DNA of 64,000 nucleotides from Rutstroemia sp. NJR-2017a BVV2 (lineage: Eukaryota; Ascomycota; Leotiomycetes; Helotiales; Rutstroemiaceae), in the NCBI GenBank assembly GCA_002946415.1, contig NJPS01000031.1, positions 1,320,394-1,384,393 on the forward strand, given 5' to 3'. This document shows, piece by piece, positions 12,143 to 24,739 of the stretch (position 1 is the stretch's first letter; the number at the start of each line of letters is the position of its first letter). The translations under genes and the position numbers were made by a program. Below the pieces are notes generated by a model that saw only the letters and a list, made by a program, of their open reading frames with translations, did not search any database and was not told where the DNA came from.

Positions 12143-13607
12143 ATGCCAGAAGTTCAAATATACAAGCTCGGAAACTGGAAACTCCAGTCCGGTCAAGAGA
12201 TCCCTGATGCATTCATAGCATACAAGACATTTGGAGATCCAAAACTTCCTGCTGTCATTAATCCTTCGTGGTATTCTGGAGGTCAGTGTATCTTACTCAT
12301 GATCTCGGAGTTGTAGTAGGATGCTAATTGCATACAGGTCTTGAGGCCAATGAATGGCTTATTGGTGAAGATAAAGTCTTATCCCCCAAGAAATACTTCA
12401 TCATAACCACTGCTCTTTTTGGAAATGGTCAATCAAGCGTACGTCTCCTACCGTACCATCAGACTCGTTCAACCTCCCCTTAACACTGAGCATCCGATCC
12501 TAACACACACCCCTAGTCCCCCTCCAACACAAACCTCTCCCCCTTCCCCAAAGTGACCTTCTACGACAACGTCCGCGCCCAACATACCCTTATCACCAAA
12601 CACCTGAACATCACCCACGCTCGCGCCGTGCTCGGTTGGAGCATGGGCGCTGGTCAGACTTACCAATGGGCAACGAGCTATCCCGATTTCATGGACATAT
12701 GCGTACCATTTTGCGGGAGTGCCAAAACCTCAGAGCATAATCAGGTGTTTTTGGAGGGAGTTAAGGCTGCGTTGGTTGCACCAACCGGGGGAAGAAGTTT
12801 GGGAAGCGGTGAGGATGCGGTATCGAGTGGGAAGGAGACCGGAGTGAGAAGTTGGGGGAAGGAGGAGAGGGAGACGGGTCTAAAGGCTTTTGCGAGAGTT
12901 TATGCTGGGTGGGGATTTAGTCAGGTAGGTTTCGCTTTTTATTGTTATTCTAGCTTGAATGGGCGGATAGTCTCTAAGCATGATTAGTGAGCTCTATACT
13001 AACGACTGATACGCAGGCATTTTACCGTGAGAAGGTCTATCAAACTGATCTTGGATACAAAAACCTCGAAGACTTCATGCAGAATTTCTGGGAAGCATGG
13101 GCACTTTCCAAAGGTATGTTACCTTCAACTATCCATCTTATTTCCTTTTCTCCTCCTTCCTATGTAAATAACAACCACTAATCACCTCTCTCCCACCACA
13201 GACCCAGAAAACCTCCTCACCATGCTCTACACCTGGCAAGCCGGCGATTGTTCCAAACAAGAACCCTACAACGGCGATTTCAAAGCCGCCATGCAAGCTA
13301 TAAAAGCAAAGACTCTTGTTCTACCATGCAAGACCGATTTATACTTCCCGTATGTCATATCCATTGTCCCATCTCCTTCCTATTCTCATTTCCTTCGTTG
13401 CATTTCACACCAACCCTTCTCTTCTACGGACTAACTAACAAAACCAACAGCCCCGAAGACTCCGAAATCGAAGTAGCAAACATGAAAGACGGAGTAGGTA
13501 AATGCGAAGTCTTCCCAAGTATCTGGGGACACTGGGCCGGCGGACCAGGTGATTCGAAGGAGGATGTGAAGTGGCTTGAACAGAAGCTACGGGAAGTAGG
13601 ATTGTAA
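12143..13607 (+). CDS. Alpha/beta hydrolase, homoserine O-acetyltransferase (MetX)-like family
   Basis: Exons 12143-12281, 12338-12438, 12517-12924, 13017-13113, 13202-13349 and 13451-13607 give 349 residues. The nucleophile elbow GWSMGAGQ places the catalytic Ser at about 122. The acid is probably the Asp of PCKTDLYF (about 294) and the base the His of GHWAGGPG (about 325). The fold and GHxAG ending match the MetX-like branch of alpha/beta hydrolases. The protein is shorter than true fungal Met2 enzymes (about 500 residues), so it is more likely a general hydrolase or acyltransferase than the methionine enzyme. A low-complexity Gly/Ser/Glu insertion follows the nucleophile (about residues 165-190). 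Transcribed away from the flavin reductase-like gene. Confidence 0.87.
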
Positions 13608-14286
13608 TGAATAATTCTGGATGGGATAAGGAGCACAATGTCTGGGAGGAGAATAGGCATTCGGTTGCCAATACCAGATGCTTTGAAATTTCTGACTAAG
13701 TTAGGACATACAAGATGTCAGATGAATAGTCAAACAAAATACTAAAGAACGATTGTCCCAAAATACGTTAGAGCATCCGAGTGACTACAAGTGAACAAGC
13801 ACATCATACAGATCGTATGCCCTGCAGGTGTCAGAACATTCAAGTGTATTAAACGTTCCGGTGTATTAGCCAAACAAAGCACTAACTGCAAAGTAGTGGA
13901 TTGGACGCCTTCACACACGTTGGGACATTCAAGTAACCGAACAGCTAATGAGCAACTGCTACAATATATACATTGGAGAAGCCAGATATATCATCGAGTA
14001 CAATAGAGTAGGTCAACAGATCGAATATCCTGAGTATATTAGAACGTTGAATTGTATAACGTAATCATTATCTAATATACAGCGGGACAACTAGTTGCGA
14101 AAATCATTCCAAGTAATTCATTCATTGATGGTATGTAAATCCCCCTATGTACTGTAAATCCCTGAATCCTATCTGATGAAGATCTCATCCCACTAGATCT
14201 AAAATACGAAAAACGATCCGATTAGCCCTTCCTCTTTCAGGCCTCCAACATACATCCCACCACGTATTACCCCGTCAACTGATCCA
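13608..14286. other. Convergent intergenic region, AT-rich
   Basis: No gene is recognisable. Two short, diverged segments (around 13732-13750 and 13870-13890, both containing CAAACAAA then ACTAA) look loosely alike, but similarity is too weak to call a repeat family. The region is A-rich and could include decayed insertion sequence. Confidence 0.3.
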
Positions 14287-16449
14287 TTACACTCCAATCT
14301 CACTCCCTCCACCGCTCCTCGCACTACTAAAACTACCACCCCTTCCACTTCCCGCCCTCTTCCTTCCCTTCGCTCCACCCCTCATCAACTCATCCTTAAC
14401 CTCCTTCAATATCTCTTCTCCCGGAACACCCAGCTTCCCAATCCTCCCCACTAACAATGTATTCTCCCTCTGCACGTTCCCAACCTGTGTCTTCAGGACT
14501 TCCCTCTCCCTCTTCAAAACCTCCAGCTCCGCCCTCAACGCTTCATTTTCCCTCGCCACACCTTCATCCTTGTCTTTCTCTTCCTTTCTTCTCCTCTTCG
14601 CTTCTTCCTTCTCCCTCTTCCTTTCTAGTTTCTCCATTTCCTTTCTGTATTTTTCCTCCTGCCGTTTGACTTCTCGTTCGTGTTTCTCCTCGACTTTTCT
14701 CAGTGCTTCCTTTTCCTTCTCACCATCCTCCATTTTCTTTTCTGCCTCTTTCTGCTTGGCTCTTTCAAGCTTCTCATTTAATTTCTTTTTCCTCTCCTCA
14801 AGTTTCTGTAGCTCCTTGTCATGTTGGATACTGAATTTTTGGTCGACCGCTGGATCTCCAATTGTATGGTCTGTGGAAGCTCTTGCGAATGATCTAGCAG
14901 ATGTAAAACTATCGACCGTCGATTGACTGCTGATAGACGACACCGATTGCGAGCGCTCACGCGTTGTTTCGGGAGTAGAAGAAGATTCACTGGTTTGAGG
15001 TAGCCGATCTGCAATTACTGCAGGTGCGTGAGCTGAAATCACAGCTCCGGCGGTGGTAGCAGCACCAGCTACCATATCATATATGCCTCCCTCATTCTCG
15101 TTACCTTCCTGTGGCGAGTCCTTAACCTGATCTGGGTTGTACTCTGTGCCCACGAGATGACCGTTCGTCTGGTAATTATGTAGATCAGTTTCGTGATTGT
15201 GCTCGCGATGATGATGGTGAGGATGCTCAAGTTGTTGATCTCCGTCACCCGCGTCTGTCTCATCCGGCTCTTCACCATCACTGTCCAACTCCTCAATAGT
15301 TTTAGAACACGCCCAATCTAAGAATTTTCCAGCATCGGAAACGATCGCTGCCGGTGTTCCTCTGTCAATCATAAATCGTGGCACGCTTCCACCTGGATCA
15401 CTTCTCGTTACCATAATCCACTCTATAGGGTTCTGCTCCGATTCATCCTCTTCGCTCGGTAAGCCCGTCCCCTCTCCTTGGGCTGTTGCACCGCTATGTT
15501 CCCCGTCTTCAGGAATATCTGCTTCCTCGGATGCTCTAGATGGATCGTGATTATGATTCTTCGCATTTCTTAATACTGCTTCTCTGCTCAGACTTGATTC
15601 CGATCTGTTTCGTGATTGCGGAGAAGTAGACTTTGGTGGAGCCTTCTTGATTGGTATTTCTCGAATAAATTCTACCGATTCGTAATGACCTCGTATGTAG
15701 CCTTCTCGTGGAGGAGCATCTGGGTGTTGACATGGCTTTGATATAACCATGAAATGCCGAGGTACTTCTCCATTGCCTTGCTCCTTCAATGCCTGGTCTG
15801 ATGAGATAAACATAGTAACGAAATCGCGGGGTGTCGTTGGGCCGGGAAACTGTGCCGATAGTAGATATACTACCAGATGTTAGAACCATTCCATGATATA
15901 CAGACTACACGACATACCTTCCATTTTTCCGGTTCCTCCAACATAATTATAAGCCACTCGTCTTTCCCCGCCGATACCTCTGATGTTACCTTCTCCGGGT
16001 CCACCCTGAACTTTCAGCGTTTCAGGAAATTCTCTTTCCAACGCTCTCTTCCATTTTGTAAAGCCAAGTCCCTCGTGCACACTCCTTCTTGCAAACCAAG
16101 TCCCCTTTCCGTCCTTCCCCTTGGTAGAGTAAACACTAATGCCCAATGGATTATCTGCCGGCTTCAATTTCACTTGTTTCCATTCTTTCCGCAGGGCCTC
16201 GACTTCTGGGGGAGGAGATGGTGATCTAGCATCGGAAATCAATATCTCGGAGGCAGAAGATGCGATTGAAGTGGTGCCAGAACGCGATCGACCTGTAGTC
16301 GCCTCGGCTTTATCGGATATGGGAATTGAGTCAACAATCGTTTGCCCGTGGGTGAAAGCATCTTCGAGAAATGGCTTCAAGTCATCAGTAGGCGTTTGAG
16401 TATAATCCGCGGCACCTAAAGTCTTCAGCGCATCGTGAAGAGCTGCCAT
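14287..16449 (-). CDS. DUF3074 (START-like) domain protein with coiled-coil C-terminus
   Basis: Exons 16449-15918 and 15869-14287 (minus strand), separated by a 48-bp intron, give 704 residues. The splice restores the block YLLSAQFPGPTTPRDF, the hallmark of DUF3074, a fungal START-like lipid-binding fold, within about residues 85-330. Further conserved parts are TWFARRSVHEGL and EPIEWIMVTRSDPGG-like sequence with PRFMIDRGTP. After about residue 340 comes a His-rich patch (HPHHHHREH), a disordered Ser/Thr stretch, and from about 530 to 660 a strongly charged KE-rich coiled coil. The tail is Gly/Ser/Arg-rich. Function is unknown; lipid or sterol binding is inferred from the fold. Confidence 0.88.
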
Positions 16450-17278
16450 TGCTCTGCTTCAGCCTCCTCTCTGTCGAACGTTAGTATTCCTCGCCCTCCT
16501 GCGCCTTTTTTGCTCTGCAAAGGTGTTGGACAATTATCCAAATGCTGTATTTATAACCCCTCCTCAAATTGACTTCCGCAGGATTCTGGAAGTTCTGACA
16601 AGTAAACTGTAATCCTCGCCCCTCGGACTTCGGTCAAGCCTGTAAGGCTGGAATTAAATATGCACCAAGCGCGGTAAGCAAAGCACAGATTGTTTTTGGA
16701 ACACACCGAGGTCGTTCTAATAAAGTGGTATATTGGTTTGTCAACGTATATTGCGATCTGGCAGTTGTGATATGGAAGAGAAGTTCGATATGTACAGGTT
16801 CAATTGGAAGGGTGCTTGAATACTTGAGTCAAGTATAGCACGAAAGTTGTGCAAACAATAAATATACATCATCGTGGATAAATCAAGATGGGAAACTTGA
16901 ATGCGGGAATGCGGCAATGCGGGGTGGATTCAAAGACTTTCTTTAATTGGGCTGTAAGGTTGGCCGTTTGCTATGATGTCAGTGTTATCAAGGGGCACTT
17001 GGCAATTGCCGGTACGGGAAATGTATGCGGCCTTAATTTTGGTGGAATGTTAAACTCCAATATCAAACTCTAAGAGGGCCGGGAGGGAACTCTAGAAAGC
17101 AATATCATGTTGTATTCATATATACATGCCGCCAACACCCTATGATATACAACAACTGGATTATACAAAACGACCATTGCCTTCCCAATGCGATCATCTC
17201 CACTAAGTCCCATGTACCCAACGCCTTGCTCAAATGGATGATGCGAAAATAGTTGAGGTTTATACAGATCCACTACCA
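16450..17278. other. Intergenic region between two minus-strand genes
   Basis: This is promoter of the DUF3074 gene and 3' region of the Sip3-like gene. I see no RNA gene, repeat or supported reading frame. Confidence 0.35.
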
Positions 17279-20200
17279 TTAACCAAATGCCAAATCCTGT
17301 CGACCCTCAGTGAGCATATCCTGCTCGGCTTTACAGCTGCCACAATACTCTTGATGCCATTGTCTCAGGCCATTCATGCTATCGTCCCCGCTTACTTCAC
17401 TCTCGCTGAGGACTTCTTGACGATGTCCCCCCTTCACCTTGCCTGTGGGTAGAGTACTTGTTCGGTTCTCTCGAAGTATCATTGCGGCTTGCTTGCATCG
17501 CATGTTCTCGTCCAGAAGCCAATTCTCCCATTCCGCCTTCAACATTTCCCTCTCGACGTTGTTCACTACGCGCATAGCAATGATTAGATCATGACGGTAC
17601 GAGCCTAGATTCTGGCGTGTTCTTCGAAGACGCCTAGCTGTTGCTCTTGTTGACGTTTTACCGAACGGTGCTCCTGCCATGTCGTAAGGCGAGTCCAAGT
17701 CTGTAACATTTGCAATCTCCATGAATTGCGTATAACTGTCACATAACTGGTTAGCATAGTTCGCACATTAGAAGAGAGTTATATTTACCATTTGCTTTGG
17801 TGCGTGCCCGTGACATCAGTGGAAAGACTGTTCACTGCCTCGTCGAGGTCTTTCAAGTAAATTGTCCTGCTCATCATTGGATTTGGTCCAACTCCCATCC
17901 TGGTCATGAATTTCGCAGCATTTCGTTCTGACCACCACTCCGAGGTATCGCGAGAAGTGAAAATTGCATTGAGTGAGAGACTCAAGATAAGTCCACTAAG
18001 AATGATGCTGTGAGCATTAGATATCTTCCACAAAGATCGAAGCACAGCAAAGGTCCACATCATTACTGAAGACACAGCACTTTCACCAAAGGAGCCGAGG
18101 GTTTCCAACACCATATTTGTGAGCGTGCGTTGCTTGATTTGAGGCCGCTTAGAATTGCTCGACTCCGTCGCCGAAAAGAGTGACACAGTATTTTGTTGGC
18201 CCACATGCCCGTAGATATGGATAGCCTTCTTGGTTCTACTATGAGGCCCAAGTTTGCGTACTTGGTCAGCTATAACATCTGCTAAATCAGAAGCATCGAC
18301 TTCACAATCATCTAGTGCCTGTTTCTCAACAAGTCCCTTGGAAAACTTGGGGGACTTGGACCAATCGACTTTGGTGTAGATTGCCAACTTGCACTTAGAC
18401 TTGGCGACGTGAGTAATCACGATCTTTGACACAAGCATGAAGTCCTTGAAATGAGGTAGATGCCACGGAGTTTTTGAATCCGTGACGACATAACAGACGT
18501 GGTCATTCATGATCTCAATAACCTGATGGTCAACAATGTTGGCTTGACGCGATCTTCGAAGTACGTCAACGTAGTCGATCTGGAATTGGAATTCTCGACG
18601 CATGTGATTACCATCCAGGTGGATCCATGGGCTCTGCGCAATCTTTTGTGCTCTGCGCTCGTGGTATAGAAGTTGAAACACCGCGCTCTTGTCACCGAAC
18701 ATCAGGTGGAAGAGGGCCTTAGGACTGATATCAAACTCTCGCTCAACCGACTTCCGTTGCATGTCAGGAGGCTCATAGATAACTGGCTGGGAAGGGAGCT
18801 GGAATTTGGTGACTTCTTTTCCTTTCCTGCCAAGATGCAGTCCGCGCTCGACATGTAAAGTTGCTCGAAGATCGCGATCTTTACGACTGCGACCAGAGGG
18901 TGTTCCATCGTCGATCGGTGTGTTGACTGAGACATCCTCCCAGCTTTCCAAGCTAGGACTTCTGGTGGGGTCCTCGGTTTCCATTTTGATCAACGCCGTC
19001 ATAATCTCTTCAAGGCTCATTCTTTCCTCTGCTTGATTGATGTCAATCAAAAAGTTGAGCCGTGACTGCAGTAGTCGAAGAGGTTCAAGGAATGTTTTGA
19101 TGGTAATCCTTGTATATCCTGTATCCGGTGAAGTCTCAAGTAGGTGCAAGAACAAAAAGTCACAATCCTTGCCTGGTGCGGCAGTGACCTCGCTGATGCT
19201 TGCGAGACTAACGCCGGTGATCAAAACTAGACCCAAATGGTGACTGTAAAAGTAGATATCCCTTTGCGTCACATAAACTCGACCTGGGAATTCTTGTTGC
19301 TCGTTCGGATTCCAGGTTGCACGGAAGACAAGGAGGACTTTGTCTTCTCGTGGAACGTTTGGAAATAGCATTCGGAATTGCGCCTCTTGAGTTTTAAGTT
19401 CAATAGGGTAGTTGCTGGGAAAAACCTCTGCTTTCGGGAGCAACTGGGTCTGTAAACGGGGAGCTTCAATGTCGACACTAGCTGCTTTTCGGTGCGTAGC
19501 AGAGTGTGGAACTGGTGTAGCTAGAGAATCAGTTGATGCACTAACTGGAGCCTTTGGAATTTCTAGGCTGGTGTCAGGCTTCAAGTTTTCATCCGTACCT
19601 ATCTTAGGAGATGGCTCTAATGGCTTTATTTTTGGGCTTGCTGGAGTTGACCGCGTCCCTGGGCTCGGTGACTTGATGTCTCCTTTCTCCAGACGGTTAA
19701 CGTAACCCCAGTTTGTGCTTCCCCATAAATTGGCCATGATACCACTGGGCATTCCTCCAGTAGCATCACTTCGGCCGATGCCAATGCCACGCTCCCCACT
19801 GACAATTACCGCTGATTTACTCAGGTTTGTAGGGGCAGGTGGGTTAGCCAGTGTTGCAGGCGCCAAGGTACTCCGAGTGGTTTCTTGAGTAGGAGACTGC
19901 AGGATGATTTGAGGATATGGAAGAGTAGAGGCGCTTCCTTGCATGGACGGCGAAGGCGCATGTACAGGTAGTATGTTATGGCTAGCCGATATCAGACTAG
20001 CTATGCCGCCTGCAGACTGAGACGTGTTTGGTGGGCCGTCTGATTGCATGCTTGATGACTTTCGATGCAGATCCAGTTTCTGCATAATCCTTGCGGCATG
20101 ATCTCGGCTGCTCTCTCCCTCTTCTCTAGAAGTTACAGACCTACGAGGAGCAGTAACATCGAAACTATTCCTTCCAGCTAACCCATTGAGCTCATAGCCA

Positions 20201-21612
20201 GGAATAGGCAAAGTGCCTGCCCTCTCATGCCCAGAGCCAGAAACTTCTTCACTGCCATATGAGGAATTTCCATCGTTATTCTTGGCAGCAAATTCTGGAA
20301 TAGATGGCGGGGTTATGGCAAATGCGGGGTCAACTCCTCCAGGGTAGGAGAAGGTATCTTTTGCACTGGCTTCAAGTGCTCTGTTTTTCGCAACCTCAAA
20401 AGTCTCCAGCCACTCCATTAGGACGCCTTGAGTTTCCGCTTGCAGAAGAATAGTTTGATTTTTAGTCTTGACTTCGAAACAGAATCTCCGATCTTCCTGA
20501 ACAGCAGGCTTCACGTTGCAGAGGAGGACGCCAATTTTTTCGCTCTCTTCTACTCCACCAGAATGCACTCCTTGCACCAACCATCCAAAAATACCATTCT
20601 TGACATAGAACCAACGACGCACCCAAATGGTTCTTGCAGGTTTTCCAGATAATGTTCGCAGAAATAACCATCCTTGTTTCTCCGACCGTTCTCTATCCTT
20701 GCCTTGAGCTGAAATATTGATGGTTGACGGTCCTTTGGAGCCGAGAAATGCGACAGTAGAAAGGTTGTAGTCCTCCAACTCTCGAGATGGTTTCGAAGCT
20801 TGAGCTGCAGTCTCTGCTATTTCTCTCCTTGCAAGTTGCAATTCACGCCGGAAGATGCTTTCGCCAGCTTCTAATTCCTTACTCCATCCCCGCACTCGAT
20901 CCATTTCACCGCTCCATTTGAGGAAAGTACCTGCAGCATTTTCCCTGGACTTTTTCATTTCTCGCCACTGGTCTGTGGAAACTTTCACCAGCAACTTGTC
21001 GATTGCGTATCTTAACTGCGGTGCAAGAAGACAGAAATCTAAGGATGCTTTCAGATATGCCTTTCTGGTCTCGTGCACCTGAAATGCGTCTTCTCGCAAC
21101 GATGAGGGCTCTTTGGTTTTCGACTGACTAACATATCTTGCCAAGGTATTATCGAACGTTTTCTGCGATTGTTCCAGATATCTGCGGGCGTCTTTGAAGT
21201 TCCGCAGTTCAGATGCCATGAACGATTTGATCGGCTCGCAGACGTTTGTATCGATTTTTCTTGTGCCATTTATGAGCTGCGACCACCACTCCTTAGACCC
21301 CTCCCCAAATCTCCTCATCGCTAGTAATGTGTAATCATGGTCGAGCACAGCTTCCGATACGTTCGCAGGGGGGATCGAACGAAGGAGAAAGGTGTTGAAC
21401 GCCTCTTCCACTGCCCATACATCGTGGACAAGCTTCGATATTGATTTGACGTATGCGTCCAGCCATTTTTCCAAAATCTCAACCTGATCCGAGAAGTGAA
21501 CTGCTGTTGCGCGAAAGGTAGGGGAATCGAGGGCAGCTTCTTTGAGCCCGACTGAAATTAAGGTCAATGGTCTATTGACTTGGGGTAAAGCTGTTTGGGC
21601 GGCGTCCGACAT
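17279..21612 (-). CDS. SIP3: Sip3/Lam-type sterol transfer protein: BAR, PH, GRAM and VASt domains with membrane anchor
   Basis: Exons 21612-17789 and 17735-17279 (minus strand) give 1426 residues. Order of domains: BAR-like helical region (about 10-280), PH domain (about 310-415, starting KQGWLFLR), a long Ser/Pro-rich linker, a GRAM domain (about 745-860, with GRVYVTQRDIYFYSHHLG), a VASt START-like domain (about 960-1130), and hydrophobic membrane segments (about 1185-1235). This is the arrangement of yeast Sip3/Ysp1 (Lam family), ER-anchored proteins that move sterols at ER-plasma membrane contact sites. The second exon adds a soluble basic and acidic tail of about 150 residues. Start is the ATG before SDAAQTALPQV. 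Assignment to the Sip3/Ysp1 subgroup rests on the BAR-PH pair. Confidence 0.92.
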
Positions 21613-22380
21613 CGCGATGCAATTAGGCTCTATACAGAGTCAATGATAAGGACAGGCTCAACTGCATTATGTGTCGAGCTGGTAGAACGAGGATAGGATG
21701 ACTCGACGGCAAGCCTAATTGATTCAATGAATGATTTCGAGAAAGTAGAGATGTACTCCTCTTTCGTCCGAAGTTACTCTAGAGCAAAGTTGAGGGTTGG
21801 CGGTTGAACAGGGGTATTTTGGGTGCCACAGAATGAAAATTTAGGGTCGCTTTGTTGTACACTTCAGTGCTAAATCGATAAAAGAGCAGTGCTAAATTTA
21901 GCTAATAGTCTCAAGGGTATTTATGTGTGCATGATGTATGAATGCTTGACAAGAGCATAAACAGTTGAGTTGGTTATTACGTCGACTCCCAAAACAGTTT
22001 AATTCATGGCATTGCCCAATTTGTCTGGTGCTTGTTTGTAGGTGACCGAATGCATTAAATCCGGGGAGCTACATTCCTCAATAGCCTAAAGTTAAACTTC
22101 AAGGTTGCCCCTGGATAGGTATCCTCTACTCGTGCCTGCCTTGCAGATGTATGATAGGAAGCTGATGGGACGTGGCTACAGGTCAAGATATAGGAGATGG
22201 TACAAACCATCATACAGACTTGACTTGGAGGTTGTGTATTGTTTATTACAGTATATTGGTTGACCCCCCTGCTTACATTGGTAGATATTCTGTACCACTG
22301 TTCCAATTAATAAATTGCAATGACACCACTTAATTCAGAATTACAGCGCAGAGTCCCCCAATCGAAGTCATGATAGGAGC
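21613..22380. other. Intergenic region: SIP3 promoter and KRI1 3' region
   Basis: Both flanking genes lie on the minus strand. The 768 bp contain no supported gene. AT content rises around 21880-22000. Confidence 0.35.
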
Positions 22381-24369
22381 CTAAGCCTCAGCAGTAGCTT
22401 TCCCCTTATTCTTCCTCGACCTCTTCTTCTTTTTCTTGCCTTCAGGAATCTCTACACCCTCCATTGCATCTGCTCCATCGGCAGCGTCTGGACCAATTAC
22501 TATCTCTGGACCATCTTCATTGCCGAATGTCTCCTTTCTCCACTGTCTCAGCCTAGCTTTCTTTCCCAGGGCCTTCTTGTCCTTCCTCTTCTTCTCCGCA
22601 TCTCTAAACGCGGCCATTTTCTTCAGGCCAGCAAATTGGTTAAGTGCTGTATCATCGGCCATCAAAATATCTCTTGCGGTCAAACCGAAAGATGTGGGTG
22701 ACGTTTCACGATATCGGAATACTGATGGTTGCTTCGAATTCAAGGACAAATCAAGGTCAAGTTTGCTATCCACGAGTTCTTCAATCTTCTTCCGTTCCAA
22801 TCGGGCTGCTTTTTTCTTGCCTTGTTTCTCCATCTGCCGTTCTTTGTTGGTTTTCGACATTTTCGTGGTCTCTTCGTCATCTTCGTTGTCGCCGTCGCCC
22901 TCTTCTTCCACATCTGACAATGAAAATGCAGGTTTGGAGATCTCTTCGTCGTCAAATTCAGGTATGAGGTCCTTAATATCAATATCGTCGTCCCACTTTG
23001 GCTTCTTGACCTTTTTCTTCTTCTTTCCGTCAACCTCTTCATCACTATCCGATGCGACATCTTTTTCAGCGTAATAGTCTTCTCCGAAGCGCTTGTTCAT
23101 TTCAGCCTCCCAGTTGTCGTCATCCCAAGCAGCATCGAGGAAACTCGTCCATTCCTCGTCCTTTAAGGTCTTGCCTTTGATACCTGCGGCCTTTTTGATC
23201 TTCTGAAGCCTTTCCTCCATTTCTTCGATCTTCAGGCGCTTTAGCCGCGCTCTCTCTTCCTCCCTTTCCTTCTTCTCGGCCTCTTTCTTCTCTCGAGCTG
23301 CATCTCTTTGTTTCTTGCGGCCGCTCACTTCTTCTCGTCGAACGGACTTTGCCGCCACAACGTCTCTTGCGTAGGACTTGAGCATTTCGTTACTACCAGT
23401 CGGATCTTCAAAGCGAAGGTTGTAAGCCGCTTCGAACTGTTCGGCACGCTCATCTTCTTCCTCGTCGTCAGACTCGAATGGCTGAAATCGCGACTCTCCA
23501 CTCGGAACCCATGCGCGAGCTGCCATAAAATTGGAAAGAAATGTCTCGGGGTCTTTATCAGCTATCGCAACGTCGACTTCGATTCGTGAGGCTCTCGAAG
23601 GGTGTATTCCTTGACCCGATGATTCGGACTTCTTCGGCACTAAAAATCCTTCGTCCTCATCTTCATCTGAGTCGTCCGCCCCCGCCGCATGCATCTCGCT
23701 CACAATCTTCTTCTTCAACTCTTCTTGCTCTTGCGCAAACGTTCGCGGCGCATCTTCTTCTTCCTCCGCCCCCGTGTGACCATTGAGTAGATTTTCCCGA
23801 TGATAGTCCTTCAGGTACATTGGCTGTTCCGTTTTGGGTTTTTCTGAATCTGCAGTGCCATCCTCTTCAATTGGCGCATAGAACGTAACCTTCTCATCGT
23901 AAACTCGAGGATCTTTTGAACGAAGTGCTTGTAATGTTGCGGAGATCTGCTTGTCTAAATCCTCTGTGGCCAAAAATCCTTCATCGTCTTCATCTTCATC
24001 ATCGGAAGAAGAAGAATCTTCGTCGTATTTATCACCGTATTGGCCGTTTATAGGCTTTGCTTGCTTCTGATATTTTTCCTCCACTAACAAAATTCTGATG
24101 AGCAGACTGATTAAGCATAGTAGATAGAAAAACTTACGCCTATGAAGCTCCTCTCGCTTTTTGTTATGTTCAAATCTCTTTGCATATTCCTCGTTGACCT
24201 TGAATCCAGATTCGAGCGGGGCACCTCCAACAGACTCGTCCTCGCTGCTGTCACTATCGTCTAAGAGATTCTTGGACTTAACAACCTTCACCGGCGCATC
24301 TTGTTTAGCTTTTTTAGCGCCATTAGTAGGGGCGGCGGCACCTTGAGAGTCAGCCTTTCGTTTTGCCAT
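22381..24369 (-). CDS. KRI1: KRI1-like ribosome biogenesis protein
   Basis: Exons 24369-24138 and 24083-22381 (minus strand) give 644 residues. The 54-bp intron is a multiple of three and open, so a naive frame reads through it; splicing restores the conserved KRFEHNKKREELHRLEEKY block of Kri1. The protein is dominated by acidic clusters and Lys/Glu-rich helices. The Kri1 core (DPETFLSNFMAARAWVP, then RFEDPTGSNEMLKSYAR) lies at about 270-370 and the conserved C-terminal block (RYRETSPTSFGLTARDIL) at about 540-560. It ends in a nucleolar-type KKKKKRSRK tail. Kri1 acts in the nucleolus in 40S subunit assembly with Krr1. The frame extends 54 codons upstream to another ATG, but family N-termini and the basic MAKRK start favour 24369. 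Confidence 0.92.
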   Translation of the reverse strand: MAKRKADSQGAAAPTNGAKKAKQDAPVKVVKSKNLLDDSDSSEDESVGGAPLESGFKVNEEYAKRFEHNKKREELHRRKFFYLLCLISLLIRILLVEEKYQKQAKPINGQYGDKYDEDSSSSDDEDEDDEGFLATEDLDKQISATLQALRSKDPRVYDEKVTFYAPIEEDGTADSEKPKTEQPMYLKDYHRENLLNGHTGAEEEEDAPRTFAQEQEELKKKIVSEMHAAGADDSDEDEDEGFLVPKKSESSGQGIHPSRASRIEVDVAIADKDPETFLSNFMAARAWVPSGESRFQPFESDDEEEDERAEQFEAAYNLRFEDPTGSNEMLKSYARDVVAAKSVRREEVSGRKKQRDAAREKKEAEKKEREEERARLKRLKIEEMEERLQKIKKAAGIKGKTLKDEEWTSFLDAAWDDDNWEAEMNKRFGEDYYAEKDVASDSDEEVDGKKKKKVKKPKWDDDIDIKDLIPEFDDEEISKPAFSLSDVEEEGDGDNEDDEETTKMSKTNKERQMEKQGKKKAARLERKKIEELVDSKLDLDLSLNSKQPSVFRYRETSPTSFGLTARDILMADDTALNQFAGLKKMAAFRDAEKKRKDKKALGKKARLRQWRKETFGNEDGPEIVIGPDAADGADAMEGVEIPEGKKKKKRSRKNKGKATAEA

Positions 24370-24739
24370 GCTGTCGGATTCAATTGTATGTGATTGTAAG
24401 ACTGGTGCTGTAGAAGAGTGCCAAACTATTTGAGCTGGAAAATCAAAAAATATTTTGTCGGTCGGCGAAAGTAAAGGAAATCCTCCGCCGCTTAACCACT
24501 TTCGGATTGGGGGTTCCTCTACCCCAGCCATTCATTGATCTTCCTCCGAAAGCAGAGATGCCTACCGTATCGAAGCAACTTTCATATCATAAAGATAGTC
24601 GGATTCATCAAGAATATTGTTCAACAATACAGTATACTGACAGCGACTATATCTATACCCTTGCGCCGTCAAAAATTCAATCAAACCGTTTCGAAGACGA
24701 CGGCCTACAGACTTCCAGTATCAGACCGCATTGTGACGT
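24370..24739. promoter_or_regulatory. Bidirectional promoter between KRI1 and the Rab5-like gene
   Basis: Start codons of the two divergent genes are 370 bp apart, so they share regulatory DNA. The spacer holds no recognisable TATA box in either direction. Confidence 0.5.

Noticed and set aside
22436..23074. 212-codon Ser-rich + strand frame
   Set aside because: Antisense shadow of the acidic, Lys-rich KRI1 coding region.
24370..24531. Upstream in-frame ATG extending KRI1 by 54 residues
   Set aside because: The extension is hydrophobic/aromatic and unlike the family; the basic MAKRK start fits known Kri1 proteins.
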